64,000 bases of DNA from Mumia sp050632745 (GTDB taxonomy: Bacteria > Actinomycetota > Actinomycetes > Propionibacteriales > Nocardioidaceae), in NCBI RefSeq assembly GCF_050632745.1, contig NZ_JBODSD010000001.1, positions 682,001 to 746,000 of the forward strand, written 5' to 3'. The notes beneath the pieces are model-generated. The model saw only the letters and a program-made list of their open reading frames with translations. It had not been told where the DNA came from and made no database searches. Each line of letters starts with the position of its first letter. Position 1 is the stretch's first letter. The position numbers and the translations under genes were made by a program. Below are positions 42,437-51,251 of this stretch, one piece after another.

Positions 42437-42877
42437 CTAGTCGGTCGGCGTGCCGGACCCGGCGGACCCGGCCGACGCGTCCTCGCGGTTCTTGCGCAGC
42501 TCGTCGCGGATGTCGCGCAGCAGGGCGATGTCCTCCGGCGGGGGTGCGTCGTCGGCCGGCTTCGCGAACTTCTCGCGGAACTTGTTCATCGGCATCACGA
42601 GGATGAAGTAGAGGACCGCGGCGATGATCACGAAGTTGATCAGCGCGGTGATGAAGGCCCCGACGTCGACGAACGTCTCCTTGCCCTCGCCGGTCAGCTG
42701 GAAGCCCCAGCCGTTGGCGTTGGCACCACCGAGGGAGGCGAGCAGAGGGTTGATGAAGGACGTGGTGAACGCCGTCACCAGCTGGGTGACCGCCGTGCCC
42801 ATGACGACCGCGACCGCGAGGTCGACGACGTTGCCGCGCATGACGAACTCTTTGAACCCTGCGACGATCCCGGCCAT
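42437..42877 (-). CDS. mscL: Large-conductance mechanosensitive channel MscL
   Basis: 146 residues. The N-terminus GFKEFVMRGNVVDLAVAVVM and the first membrane helix with VVMGTAVTQLVTAFT are hallmark; the second helix is INFVIIAAVLYFILVMPMNK. Releases osmolytes on hypo-osmotic shock as a pentamer in the membrane. The C-terminal part is acidic and disordered-looking. GGGAG lies before the ATG. First of the minus-strand run mscL / SAF / FmdB kept in actinobacteria. Confidence 0.95.
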   Translation of the reverse strand: MAGIVAGFKEFVMRGNVVDLAVAVVMGTAVTQLVTAFTTSFINPLLASLGGANANGWGFQLTGEGKETFVDVGAFITALINFVIIAAVLYFILVMPMNKFREKFAKPADDAPPPEDIALLRDIRDELRKNREDASAGSAGSGTPTD

Positions 42878-42950
42878 AGGTGAAGTCTCCCGTGCTGTGG
42901 TGGTGGTCCTCCCACCCCACCACAGGACTCAGGGTCTGGCGACCCGCGCG

Positions 42951-43589
42951 TCATGCGACGACCGTCACGGCGAGGTGCCACGCGACCCCGGCGCCCGACA
43001 GCGTCCGGGCGGTCGTGGTGTCGACGGCCAGGACCAGCACCGCACGGTCGTCACCCTCGCCGGCGGGCAGCGCCGCGACCTGGGCCCGCCGGGCCAGCAC
43101 GCGTGGTGCGGACGTGCCCCGCGGGTCGGTGCCGACCACGTCGACGGCGTCTCCGACCCTCACCGGCGTCACGGTCGCGGCGTCGGCGACCCGCACGCTC
43201 ACCAGGGCCGTGCCCCGTCGGTAGCCCGCGAGGAGCCCGGGGCCGACGAGCGAGAACCGGGTGAGCACCGACCCGCTCGCGACCGGCGCGGCGACGACAC
43301 GGCCGCGGGTGTCCTCGACCGAGACGAGCGCGTCGTCGGGCACCAGGTCCGGAGGGACCTCGACCCGCGCGACGTCACCCGGCCCGACCAGGCTGCCGGA
43401 GCGCAGCGTGGCCGTCGCGATGAGGACGGGCGCCGTCGGGCCCGGGCTCGGACGGGCCGCGTGGACGGCGAGGAGCACCGAGGTGGCGGCGCAGACGGCG
43501 GCGAGGGGCCGTCGGTGGGTCCGCACGCGGCGGCGCAGCGGCCCGAGCCCGTCGGCGAGCCGGGACCGGGCGGGACGGGAATCGGCCAT
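42951..43589 (-). CDS. SAF-domain protein (CpaB/RcpC-like)
   Basis: 212 residues. One membrane helix near residues 27-47, then a SAF domain (LIATATLRSGSLVGPGDVAR) and a beta-rich C-terminus as in CpaB. In this neighbourhood SAF proteins lie next to mscL and the FmdB-type gene. Role uncertain; possibly envelope or pilus associated. ATG 43589 is 6 nt after CACAGT. Confidence 0.75.
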   Translation of the reverse strand: MADSRPARSRLADGLGPLRRRVRTHRRPLAAVCAATSVLLAVHAARPSPGPTAPVLIATATLRSGSLVGPGDVARVEVPPDLVPDDALVSVEDTRGRVVAAPVASGSVLTRFSLVGPGLLAGYRRGTALVSVRVADAATVTPVRVGDAVDVVGTDPRGTSAPRVLARRAQVAALPAGEGDDRAVLVLAVDTTTARTLSGAGVAWHLAVTVVA

Positions 43590-43650
43590 GCCTGCACTGT
43601 GGCGGACCCGGTCGGGCCGGACGGGCCGCCGTCCACAGGCGCCGACGACG

Positions 43651-43682
43651 ACGGCCCCGTCTCCACAGGGAGGCGGGGCCGT
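43651..43682. terminator. Hairpin downstream of the FmdB-type gene
   Basis: A perfect 9-bp stem ACGGCCCCG/CGGGGCCGT (43651-43659 with 43674-43682) with a 14-nt loop, lying 16 bp after the end of the FmdB-type gene on the minus strand. No U-tract; terminator function is probable but not certain. Confidence 0.5.
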
Positions 43683-43698
43683 ACGGGACCGGGTGCGG

Positions 43699-44022
43699 TC
43701 AGGCGCTCGTCGTCGCGGTGCTCGACGTGCTCGTCGAGGTGCTGCTCGAGGAGCCGCCCGCCGACGAGGACGTGCTCGTCGTGCTCGAGGTGCTTGCGCT
43801 GCTGTCGCTCGAGGTGCTGGTCGACGTCGTGCTGCTCGTCGATCCCGAGCGGCTGTCGTTGCGGTAGAAGCCGCTGCCCTTGAACACGACGCCCACCGCG
43901 TTGAAGACCTTGCGCAGGCGGCCGTCGCAGGACGGGCACACGGTGAGGGCGTCGTCGCTGAAGCGCTGCTGGACCTCCAGCGGCTGGCCGCAGTCGGTGC
44001 ACTGGTACTGGTAAGTGGGCAC
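43699..44022 (-). CDS. FmdB-family zinc-ribbon protein, Ruc-like redox chaperone
   Basis: 107 residues. The first 60 carry two CxxC pairs (YQCTDCGQ and CPSCDGR), the FmdB zinc ribbon. The remaining 45 are almost only Ser, Thr, Ala, Gly and Asp (SSTTSTSTSSDSSASTSS type). This matches Rv0991c of M. tuberculosis, described as the redox-regulated chaperone Ruc, which acts with DnaK after zinc loss by oxidation. GTG 44022 has AAGGAA 6 nt upstream. In the same mscL-SAF-FmdB run as in relatives. Confidence 0.85.
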   Translation of the reverse strand: MPTYQYQCTDCGQPLEVQQRFSDDALTVCPSCDGRLRKVFNAVGVVFKGSGFYRNDSRSGSTSSTTSTSTSSDSSASTSSTTSTSSSAGGSSSSTSTSTSSTATTSA

Positions 44023-44154
44023 GGTCGGTTCCTTCTGGCACTCGCGCGTACGGCCGCCCCCGGGCGGGCAGCCGTACCGATCTCCAGCGCCCATTGTGCG
44101 GGGCGCCACTCAGGAGAACAAAGTCGGCCCGGCCGCGATTCCCCGCGGGGCCGG

Positions 44155-44160
44155 TACGAT
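44155..44160 (+). promoter_or_regulatory. -10-like element of the second CNNM operon
   Basis: TACGAT, 9 nt before ATG 44170. The adjacent 147-bp gap also holds a 7-bp inverted repeat GTACGGC/GCCGTAC (44048-44054, 44071-44077) on the FmdB-gene side. Confidence 0.35.
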
Positions 44161-44169
44161 CGCATCCTG

Positions 44170-45528
44170 ATGACCGAGTGGTTACTCCTCCTCACGTCCT
44201 TCTTCCTCATGCTCGCCTGTGGCGTCTTCGTCGCCGCGGAGTTCTCCTTCGTCACGGTCGACCGTCCGTCGGTCGAGCGCGCGGCCGCCGCCGGCGACAA
44301 GCGCGCCGCGGGTCTTCTCGCGGGTCTGCGGACGCTGTCGACGCAGCTGAGCAGCGCCCAGCTGGGCATCACGATCACCAACCTCGCGATCGGCTTCCTC
44401 GCCGAGCCGGCGATCGGCCAGCTCTTGCGGGGGCCGCTGGAGATCCTCGGTGTGACCGGCGCATCGCTGTCGGCGACCTCCTACCTCGTCGCGCTCCTGC
44501 TGAGCACGTTCGTCACGATGCTGGTCGGTGAGCTGATCCCCAAGAACCTCGCGCTCGCCGTCCCGATGGCTACCGCCCGCGCAGTGCAGGGTCTGCAGCG
44601 GGCGTTCACCGCGGTGATGGCCCTGCCGATCCGCGGCCTCAACGGGTCCGCCAACGCCCTGCTGCGCGCGATGGGGATCGAGCCGCAGGAGGAGCTGCGG
44701 TCGGCGCGGTCGCCGTACGAGCTGAGCTCGCTGGTGCAGCGCTCGGCCGCCGAGGGGGCCCTGGCCCGCCCGACGGCCGAGCTGGTCGCCCGCTCCATCG
44801 CCTTCGGCGACCGCACCGCCGCCGACGTCCGTACGCCGCGGGTGCGCGTGAAGTTCCTCGACCGTCGCGACACCGCCCAGGACCTGGTCGACGCGGTCCG
44901 CTCCTCGGGGCACTCGCGCTTCCCGGTCATCGGCGACGACCTCGACGACCTGGTCGGCGTCGTGCACGTCAAGGACGCCGTCGCCGTCCCGCCGGACCGG
45001 CGTCGTACGGTCCGGCTCGCCGAGCTCGCCTCCCCGGCGCTGACCGTGCCCGACTCGATCGAGCTCGACCCGCTGCTCGTCCTGCTGCGCGACCAGCGGC
45101 TGCAGATGGCGGTGGTGCTCGACGAGTACGGCGGCACCGACGGCGTCGTCACGCTCGAGGACCTCGTCGAGGAGCTCGTCGGCGACATCTCCGACGAGCA
45201 CGACCGTGCCTCGGCGCGGCTGCGCTCGCGTCCGGACGGGACCTGGGTCCTGTCCGGCATGCTGCGGCCTGACGAGGTCGCGATGCAGACCGGCGTGCCG
45301 CTCCCCGAGGGCGACGACTACGAGACGGTCGCCGGGCTGGTGCTGCAGCACCTCGGGCGCCTCGCCGAGGTCGGCGACCAGGTCGGCCTCACCGTGCCCG
45401 TGGTCGCGGGGGACCAGGTGACGACCGTGGCCGTCCGCCTGCGGGTCGACCGCCTCGACGGGCGCCGGATCGACCGGGTGATCCTCGAGGTCGACCCGGA
45501 CGCGCTGGATGCGGAGGACGACCGATGA
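44170..45528 (+). CDS. CNNM/CorC-like CBS-domain membrane protein, long form (second copy)
   Basis: 452 residues with the same order as 36873-38243: DUF21 (AAEFSFVTVDRPSVERAAA, SSAQLGITITNLAIGFLAEP, GELIPKNLALAVP), CBS pair (GHSRFPVIGDDLDDLVGVVH, MAVVLDEYGGTDGVVTLEDL) and CorC_HlyC domain. ATG 44170 chosen; the long in-frame extension is a GC shadow over FmdB. Coupled to a short form by ATGA. Confidence 0.9.
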   Translation: MTEWLLLLTSFFLMLACGVFVAAEFSFVTVDRPSVERAAAAGDKRAAGLLAGLRTLSTQLSSAQLGITITNLAIGFLAEPAIGQLLRGPLEILGVTGASLSATSYLVALLLSTFVTMLVGELIPKNLALAVPMATARAVQGLQRAFTAVMALPIRGLNGSANALLRAMGIEPQEELRSARSPYELSSLVQRSAAEGALARPTAELVARSIAFGDRTAADVRTPRVRVKFLDRRDTAQDLVDAVRSSGHSRFPVIGDDLDDLVGVVHVKDAVAVPPDRRRTVRLAELASPALTVPDSIELDPLLVLLRDQRLQMAVVLDEYGGTDGVVTLEDLVEELVGDISDEHDRASARLRSRPDGTWVLSGMLRPDEVAMQTGVPLPEGDDYETVAGLVLQHLGRLAEVGDQVGLTVPVVAGDQVTTVAVRLRVDRLDGRRIDRVILEVDPDALDAEDDR

Positions 45529-46583
45529 ACCCCGTCCTCGCGATCCTGCTCGTGGTGGTGCTGCTCGCGCTGAACGCGCTGTTCGTGGCGGCGGAGTTCG
45601 CGCTGATCTCGGCCCGGCGCACCCAGCTCGAGCCGAAGGCGCAGGCCGGGTCGCGAGCCGCCCGGCTGGCGATCCGCGCGATGGAGCGAGTGAGCCTGGC
45701 GATGGCCGCCGCGCAGCTCGGCATCACGCTCTGCTCGCTCGGCCTCGGTGCCGTCGGCGAGCCTGCGATCGCGCACCTCTTCGAGCCCGTCTTCGAGGCG
45801 CTCCACGTCCCGCACGCGATGGTGCACCCGATCTCCTTCGTGATCGCGATGGCGATCGTGACCTACCTCCACGTCGTGCTCGGCGAGATGGTCCCGAAGA
45901 ACGTCGCGCTGGCCGGCCCCGACCGCGTCGTCCTCTGGCTCGGACCGTTCGTGCTGGGCGTCATCTGGCTGCTCAAGCCGTTCGTGGTCGCGCTCAACGC
46001 GATCGCCAACGGCGCCGTCCGCCTCGTCCGGCTGGAGCCGAAGGACGAGGTCGGCAGCACCTACACCTCCGACGAGGTCGCCGGCCTGATCGACGAGTCC
46101 CACCGCGAGGGACTGCTCGACTCCGAGGAGTACGAGCTCGTCTCCGGGGCCCTCGGGTTCGAGGCGGGGACCGTCGAGCAGGTGCTCCTGCCGCGCGCGG
46201 ACCTCGTCACGGTCCCGGTCGGGTCGGCGCGCGCCGACGTGGAGGACGCCTGCGCCCGCACCGGCTACTCGCGGTTCCCCGTCACCGACTCCCACGACGC
46301 GCTGGTCGGCTACCTGCACATCAAGGACGCGCTCGAGGTCTCCGAGGTGACCCGTCCCATCCCGGCGAAGTGGATCCGCCCGCTCGGCTCCGTACGCCGG
46401 GGGTCGCGGCTCCTGGACGCCCTTCGTCTCATGCAGCTCAGGGGTGCCCACATGGCCCGCGTGGTCGGCGACGACGGGGCCGAGCTCGGCGTCGTGATGC
46501 TCGAGGACGTCCTCGAGGAGCTCGTCGGCGAGGTCCGCGGAGAGGTCCGGGACCCGTCCCGCCGTGCCGCCGGGACGACGTGA
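45525..46583 (+). CDS. CNNM-like CBS-domain membrane protein, short form (second copy)
   Basis: 352 residues. DUF21 domain (FVAAEFALISARRTQLEPKA, AAQLGITLCSLGLGAVGEPA, GEMVPKNVALAGP), CBS pair (TGYSRFPVTDSHDALVGYLH, ELGVVMLEDVLEELVGEVRG), then it ends after a short tail, lacking the CorC_HlyC domain. Mirrors the short form at 38240. Confidence 0.9.
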   Translation: MNPVLAILLVVVLLALNALFVAAEFALISARRTQLEPKAQAGSRAARLAIRAMERVSLAMAAAQLGITLCSLGLGAVGEPAIAHLFEPVFEALHVPHAMVHPISFVIAMAIVTYLHVVLGEMVPKNVALAGPDRVVLWLGPFVLGVIWLLKPFVVALNAIANGAVRLVRLEPKDEVGSTYTSDEVAGLIDESHREGLLDSEEYELVSGALGFEAGTVEQVLLPRADLVTVPVGSARADVEDACARTGYSRFPVTDSHDALVGYLHIKDALEVSEVTRPIPAKWIRPLGSVRRGSRLLDALRLMQLRGAHMARVVGDDGAELGVVMLEDVLEELVGEVRGEVRDPSRRAAGTT

Positions 46584-46587
46584 GCGG

Positions 46588-46593
46588 CACAAT
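46588..46593 (+). promoter_or_regulatory. -10-like element of the acylase gene
   Basis: CACAAT, 6 nt before GTG 46600, just after the CNNM stop (46583). Confidence 0.35.
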
Positions 46594-46599
46594 GCACGG

Positions 46600-49245
46600 G
46601 TGCGTGACCTGGCCCTGCGACTTCGCCCTGTCCTGACCCGGCGTCTGTTCGTGGTCGTCGCGATCGTGCTCGCGGTCGTGCTCGTGGCGCTGGCCGCGCT
46701 GGCCGTGGTGACCGTGCGGCGGCCGTTCCCCGACCGCGCCGGCACCGCTCAGCTCGCGGGCCTGAGTGCCGACGTGGAGGTCCTGCGCGACGACCACGGC
46801 ATCCCGCAGGTCTACGCGGACACCGCCGAGGACCTGTTCATGGCGCAGGGCTACGTCCACGCCCAGGACCGCTTCTTCGAGATGGACTTCCGGCGGCACG
46901 TGACCGCGGGGCGGCTGGCCGAGCTCTTCGGCGAGTCGGCGCTCGACACCGACAAGGTCGTGCGCACGATGGGCTGGCGGCGCGTCGCCGAGCAGGAGCT
47001 GGCCGAGGTGTCGCCGGCGACCCGCCGCTACCTCGAGGCGTACGCGCGCGGCGTCAACGCCTACGTGGCCGACCGCGAGCCCTCGGCGCTGTCCCTGGAG
47101 TACTCCGTCCTCGGCATCACCGGCGACGACTACGAGCCCGAGCCGTGGACTCCGGTCGACTCGCTGGCCTGGCTCAAGGCGATGGCGTGGGACCTGCGCA
47201 GCAACATGGGCGACGAGATCGACCGCGTGCTCGCCACCGAGAAGCTGACGCGCGACGAGGTCGACACGCTCTACCCCGGCTTCCCGTTCCGCCGGCACGA
47301 CCCGATCGTCACCCAGGGCACCGTCGTGGACGGGTCGTTCGAGCAGTCGGCGGGACGCCGGCGCAACGCCGACACCGACCGCGCCGACGACGTGCCGGAG
47401 GGCGACGACGCCGCTCGCGCCGCCGAGGCGGCCGACGGCTCCGCCATCCCGGCCGACGGCTCCGCCGAGGCAGCCGGGCTGAAGCAGCTCGTCGGCTCGA
47501 TGAAGGGCGTTTCCGCGGTCACCGCCGGGCTCCCGACCCTGCTCGGCTTCGGCGACGGCATCGGGTCCAACGCGTGGGCCGTCTCGGGGGAGCGCAGCGC
47601 CACCGGCAAGCCCATCCTCGCCAACGACCCCCACCTCGCGCCCAGCATGCCGGGCATCTGGCACCAGATGGGCCTGCACTGCCGTCAGGTGGACGAAGCC
47701 TGCCCGTTCGACGTCTCGGGGTTCACCTTCTCCGGCATGCCCGGCGTCGTCATCGGCCACAACGCCGACATCGCGTGGGGCTTCACGACGATGTACCCCG
47801 ACGTCACCGACCTCTACGTCGAACGCATCGAGGGCGACCGCTACCTGTACGACGGCACCTGGCGCCCGTTCACCGAGCGCGAGGAGACGTTCGAGGTCGC
47901 CGGGGAGGACGACCCCGAGACGATCACCGTGCGCGAGACCCTGCACGGGCCTGTCCTCTCCGACGTCGACGCCACGATGGAGGACGTGGCCGAGCGGTCC
48001 GGGGGCGGCACCCAGTTCGGGGTCTCCCTGCAGTGGACCGCGCTGACGCCGGGGCGCACGATGGACGCCGTCTTCGGCTTCGCCAAGGCCCGCGACTGGG
48101 CTTCCTTCCGCAAGGCCGCGCGGCAGTTCGCCGTACCGTCGCAGAACCTCGTCTACGCCGACCGCATGGGCAACATCGGCTACCAGGCGCCCGGCTCGGT
48201 CCCGATCCGCGCAAAGGGCGACGGCCGGTGGCCCGTCCCCGGCTGGGACGCGTCGTACCGCTGGACCGGCTCCATCCCGTACGCCGAGCTGCCGTCGGTG
48301 CTGAACCCGGCCGAGGGCTACGTGGTGACCGCCAACCAGCAGGTGATCGGCCGGCAGTACCCGTACCTCATCGGGACCGGCCAGGCCGCGGGCTACCGCA
48401 GCCAGCGGATCATCGACCTGATCACGGCGACGTCCAAGCTCGACGTCGACGACATGACGCGGATCCAGAACGACACCTACAACAGCCAGGCCAACACCCT
48501 GATGCCGTACCTGCTCGAGGTCGACCTCGGCTCCGGCTACTACGCCGACGGGCAGGACCTGCTGAGGGACTGGGACCTCAAGCAGGACCGCGACTCGGGC
48601 GCGGCGGCGTACTTCGCCGCCGTCTGGCGCAACCTCCTGGCGCGCACCTTCCACGACGACCTGCCGCAGGACGTGTGGCCGGCCGGCGGCGAGCGCTGGT
48701 TCGAGGTGGTGCGCCGGCTCCTCAACTCGCCGAACAGCATGTGGTGGGACGACCGGACCACCAAGACGGAGCGCGAGACCCGCGACGACGTCCTGCGGAC
48801 GGCGATGCGCGACGCCCGGGACGAGATGACGCGGCGGCAGTCCCTGGACCCGACCCGCTGGACCTGGGGTGGCATGCACACGCTGACGCTGGAGAACCAG
48901 ACGTTGGGCACCTCCGGGATCGCGCTGGTGGAGCGGCTGTTCAACCGGGGACCGTACGCGGTCGCCGGCGGGTCGGGGATCGTCGACGCGACCGGCTGGG
49001 ACGCCGCGAAGGGCTACGAGGTGACCGCGGTGCCGTCGATGCGGATGGTCGTCGACCTCGGCGACCTCGACCGCTCCCGCTGGATCAACCTGACCGGTGT
49101 CTCCGGGCACGCCTTCCACGGCAACTACGTGGACCAGACGAAGCTCTGGGCCGACGGCAAGACGCTGGCGTGGCCGTTCTCTGCGAAGAAGGTCGAGGCC
49201 GCCGCCGAGGACCGGCTGACGTTGACGCCCGACCTCGAGGACTGA
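46600..49245 (+). CDS. Penicillin-acylase-family Ntn hydrolase
   Basis: 881 residues, a full-length acylase precursor. N-terminal membrane anchor (residues 12-36), an alpha-chain region (DDHGIPQVYADTAEDLFMAQ, GYVHAQDRFFEMDFRRHVTA), an acidic Ala/Gly-rich spacer (EGDDAARAAEAADGSAIPAD), then GIGSNAWAVSGERSATGKPI, where the Ser after Gly becomes the N-terminal nucleophile on self-cleavage. Later blocks NTYNSQANTLMPYL and GVSGHAFHGNYVDQT fit the beta chain. Amide-bond hydrolase, perhaps acyl-homoserine-lactone or peptide acyl; substrate unknown. Confidence 0.9.
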   Translation: MRDLALRLRPVLTRRLFVVVAIVLAVVLVALAALAVVTVRRPFPDRAGTAQLAGLSADVEVLRDDHGIPQVYADTAEDLFMAQGYVHAQDRFFEMDFRRHVTAGRLAELFGESALDTDKVVRTMGWRRVAEQELAEVSPATRRYLEAYARGVNAYVADREPSALSLEYSVLGITGDDYEPEPWTPVDSLAWLKAMAWDLRSNMGDEIDRVLATEKLTRDEVDTLYPGFPFRRHDPIVTQGTVVDGSFEQSAGRRRNADTDRADDVPEGDDAARAAEAADGSAIPADGSAEAAGLKQLVGSMKGVSAVTAGLPTLLGFGDGIGSNAWAVSGERSATGKPILANDPHLAPSMPGIWHQMGLHCRQVDEACPFDVSGFTFSGMPGVVIGHNADIAWGFTTMYPDVTDLYVERIEGDRYLYDGTWRPFTEREETFEVAGEDDPETITVRETLHGPVLSDVDATMEDVAERSGGGTQFGVSLQWTALTPGRTMDAVFGFAKARDWASFRKAARQFAVPSQNLVYADRMGNIGYQAPGSVPIRAKGDGRWPVPGWDASYRWTGSIPYAELPSVLNPAEGYVVTANQQVIGRQYPYLIGTGQAAGYRSQRIIDLITATSKLDVDDMTRIQNDTYNSQANTLMPYLLEVDLGSGYYADGQDLLRDWDLKQDRDSGAAAYFAAVWRNLLARTFHDDLPQDVWPAGGERWFEVVRRLLNSPNSMWWDDRTTKTERETRDDVLRTAMRDARDEMTRRQSLDPTRWTWGGMHTLTLENQTLGTSGIALVERLFNRGPYAVAGGSGIVDATGWDAAKGYEVTAVPSMRMVVDLGDLDRSRWINLTGVSGHAFHGNYVDQTKLWADGKTLAWPFSAKKVEAAAEDRLTLTPDLED

Positions 49246-49255
49246 GCCCGCCGGC

Positions 49256-49825
49256 TCACCGCGGCGGGAGCGCGATCGTCCGCTGAGGCGTCACGGCAAC
49301 GTCGACCCGTTGGTCGTGGGCCTCGGGGTGCACATCGGCGACCACCTCGTGGTCGTAGACGAGCGCGACGCGGACCGGTCTGTCGCAGGACTCCAGCGCG
49401 GTGTCGTAGTAGCCGCCGCCGCGGCCGAGGCGGAAGCCCGTGGCGTCCACCGCGAGCGCCGGGACGACCACGAGGTCGGCACGGGCGAGCGCCGTGTCGT
49501 CGGCTCCGCCTGTGGGCTCCGGGATCTGGAACCGGCCGAGGACGAGCGCGTCGCGGCCGGCGTACGGGACCCAGCTCAGGCGCCGGCGCGGCAGCGCGCG
49601 GGGGACGACGACCTCGACGCCGTCGGCGAGCAGCGCGTCGAGCAGCGCCCAGGTGGGCGGCTCGCGGCCGACGGACAGGTACGCCGCCACGACGCGCGCG
49701 CCGTGGTCGCGCACGACCGCGGAGGCTCGTCGGGCCAGCGCGGTCTCGGCAGCGACCACGGCCTGCTCGTCGAGGGCGGTCCGTCGCTCGAGCAGCTGCT
49801 CGCGCAACCGCCGCTTGTCCGTCAC
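49256..49825 (-). CDS. 5-formyltetrahydrofolate cyclo-ligase
   Basis: 189 residues. ATP-dependent conversion of 5-formyl-THF to 5,10-methenyl-THF (folate repair). Begins VTDKRRLREQLLERRTALDE; the substrate motif GFRLGRGGGYYDTALE and VYDHEVVADVHPEAHDQRVD are typical. GTG 49825 is 6 nt after the minus-strand hexamer TACGGT (49832-49837), a leaderless start. Same position beside galU/moeA as in mycobacteria. Confidence 0.93.
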   Translation of the reverse strand: MTDKRRLREQLLERRTALDEQAVVAAETALARRASAVVRDHGARVVAAYLSVGREPPTWALLDALLADGVEVVVPRALPRRRLSWVPYAGRDALVLGRFQIPEPTGGADDTALARADLVVVPALAVDATGFRLGRGGGYYDTALESCDRPVRVALVYDHEVVADVHPEAHDQRVDVAVTPQRTIALPPR

Positions 49826-49855
49826 ACCTCGACCGTAGTGCCTACGATGAGGCGC
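49826..49855. promoter_or_regulatory. Compact bidirectional leaderless promoter (5-FCL / UGPase)
   Basis: Only 30 bp separate the two start codons. Minus: TACGGT (49832-49837) then 6 nt to GTG 49825. Plus: TACGAT (49843-49848) then 7 nt to ATG 49856. Neither side has room for a 5' UTR, and no Shine-Dalgarno is spaced well. Confidence 0.6.
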
Positions 49856-51241
49856 ATGAGCGAACAGGGACTGGCCGCTGCCCGCGAGACGATGGAGGCG
49901 GCCGGGGTCCCTCCCCGGGCGATCGAGGTGTTCGCGCACTACTACGCCGAGCTCGAGGCGGGCGCGACCGGCATGATCCCGGAGTCCGACGTCGACCCGC
50001 TCGACCCGCCGACCCGGTTGGCCGACGCCGACGTCGCCGACGACCAGGTCCGCGAGGCGCTGGCGCGTACGGTCGTGATCAAGCTCAACGGCGGGCTCGG
50101 CACCTCGATGGGGATGGACAAGGCGAAGTCGCTGCTCCCGGTCCGCGGCGAGCGCACCTTCCTGGACGTCGTGGTCGAGCAGGTGCGCCAGGTCCGCAGC
50201 ACGTACGGGGTCCCGCTCCCGCTGATCCTGATGGACAGCTTCCGGACCCGTGAGGACACGCTGGCCGCGCTGGCGCGCTACCCCGACCTCGAGGTCGCGG
50301 GGCAGCCGCTCGACTTCCTCCAGAACAAGGAGCCCAAGCTGCGCTCCGACGACCTCACGCCGGTGTCGTGGCCGCAGGACCCGAGCCTGGAGTGGACCCC
50401 GCCCGGGCACGGCGACCTCTACACGGCGCTCGACGCGTCGGGCACGCTGCGGGCGCTGCTGGACGCCGGGTACCGCTACGCGTCGGTGTCCAACTCGGAC
50501 AACCTCGGCAGCTACCCCGACCCGCGGATGGCGGGCTGGTTCGCGCAGTCCGGCGCGCCGTACGCCGCCGAGGTCTGCCGCCGGACGCCGGCCGACGTCA
50601 AGGGCGGCTACCTCGTACGCCGCAAGTCCGACGGCAGGCTCGTCCTGCGGGAGACGGCGCAGACGCCGAAGGAGGACCAGGCGCTGGCCGACGACATCAC
50701 GCGGCACCGCTGGTTCCACACCAACAACCTGTGGTTCGACCTCGCGGCGCTCGCCGCCGTGATCGAGGAGCGCGACGGCGTGCTCGGCCTCCCGCTCATC
50801 AGGAACGTGAAGACCGTGGACCCGACCGACCCGAGCTCGCCGGAGGTGATCCAGGTCGAGTCGGCGATGGGTGCCGCGGTCCAGGTCTTCGACGGCGCGG
50901 TGGCGATCGAGGTGGAGCGGGAGCGCTTCCTGCCGGTGAAGACGACCGACGACCTGCTCCTGGTCCGCTCCGACTTCTACGACCTCGACGAGGACTTCCA
51001 CCTGGTGGCGCAGCGCGACGACGCCCCGCTCGTCCGGCTCGACAAGGAGCACTACAAGCTCGTCCACGCCTTCGACGCCCGGTTCCCCAAGGGCCCCGTC
51101 TCGCTCGTGGACGCGACCTCGTTCACCGTCGCCGGCGACTGGACGTTCGGTGCCGACGTCCGTGTCGTCGGGGACGTGACGGTGCCGGAGGACGGCTCAC
51201 CGGGGACGATCGCCGACGGCACGCTGCTCGAAGGGTCTTAG
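49856..51241 (+). CDS. UTP-glucose-1-phosphate uridylyltransferase, UDPGP type
   Basis: 461 residues. Makes UDP-glucose. The nucleotide motif VIKLNGGLGTSMGMDKAKSL is that of the UDPGP (eukaryotic UGP) fold family, not the short bacterial GalU type. Later blocks HGDLYTALDASGTLRALL and NSDNLGS hold the sugar. Located where GalU sits in mycobacteria (next to 5-FCL and moeA), so it may be a non-homologous replacement. ATG 49856 is 7 nt after TACGAT. Confidence 0.92.
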   Translation: MSEQGLAAARETMEAAGVPPRAIEVFAHYYAELEAGATGMIPESDVDPLDPPTRLADADVADDQVREALARTVVIKLNGGLGTSMGMDKAKSLLPVRGERTFLDVVVEQVRQVRSTYGVPLPLILMDSFRTREDTLAALARYPDLEVAGQPLDFLQNKEPKLRSDDLTPVSWPQDPSLEWTPPGHGDLYTALDASGTLRALLDAGYRYASVSNSDNLGSYPDPRMAGWFAQSGAPYAAEVCRRTPADVKGGYLVRRKSDGRLVLRETAQTPKEDQALADDITRHRWFHTNNLWFDLAALAAVIEERDGVLGLPLIRNVKTVDPTDPSSPEVIQVESAMGAAVQVFDGAVAIEVERERFLPVKTTDDLLLVRSDFYDLDEDFHLVAQRDDAPLVRLDKEHYKLVHAFDARFPKGPVSLVDATSFTVAGDWTFGADVRVVGDVTVPEDGSPGTIADGTLLEGS

Positions 51242-51244
51242 GCT
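51239..51244 (+). promoter_or_regulatory. -10 element of a leaderless moeA promoter
   Basis: TAGGCT overlaps the UGPase stop (TAG at 51239-51241), then 7 nt to ATG 51252. Confidence 0.5.
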
Positions 51245-51251
51245 GTCGCCC

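Noticed and set aside
47380..47500. Possible in-frame duplication (ADGSAIPADGSAEA) in the acylase spacer
   Set aside because: Short low-complexity linker, expected to vary; no functional claim possible.
46438..49119. Minus-strand frame of 893 codons over the acylase
   Set aside because: Shadow of the penicillin-acylase gene, which has clear active-site blocks on the plus strand.
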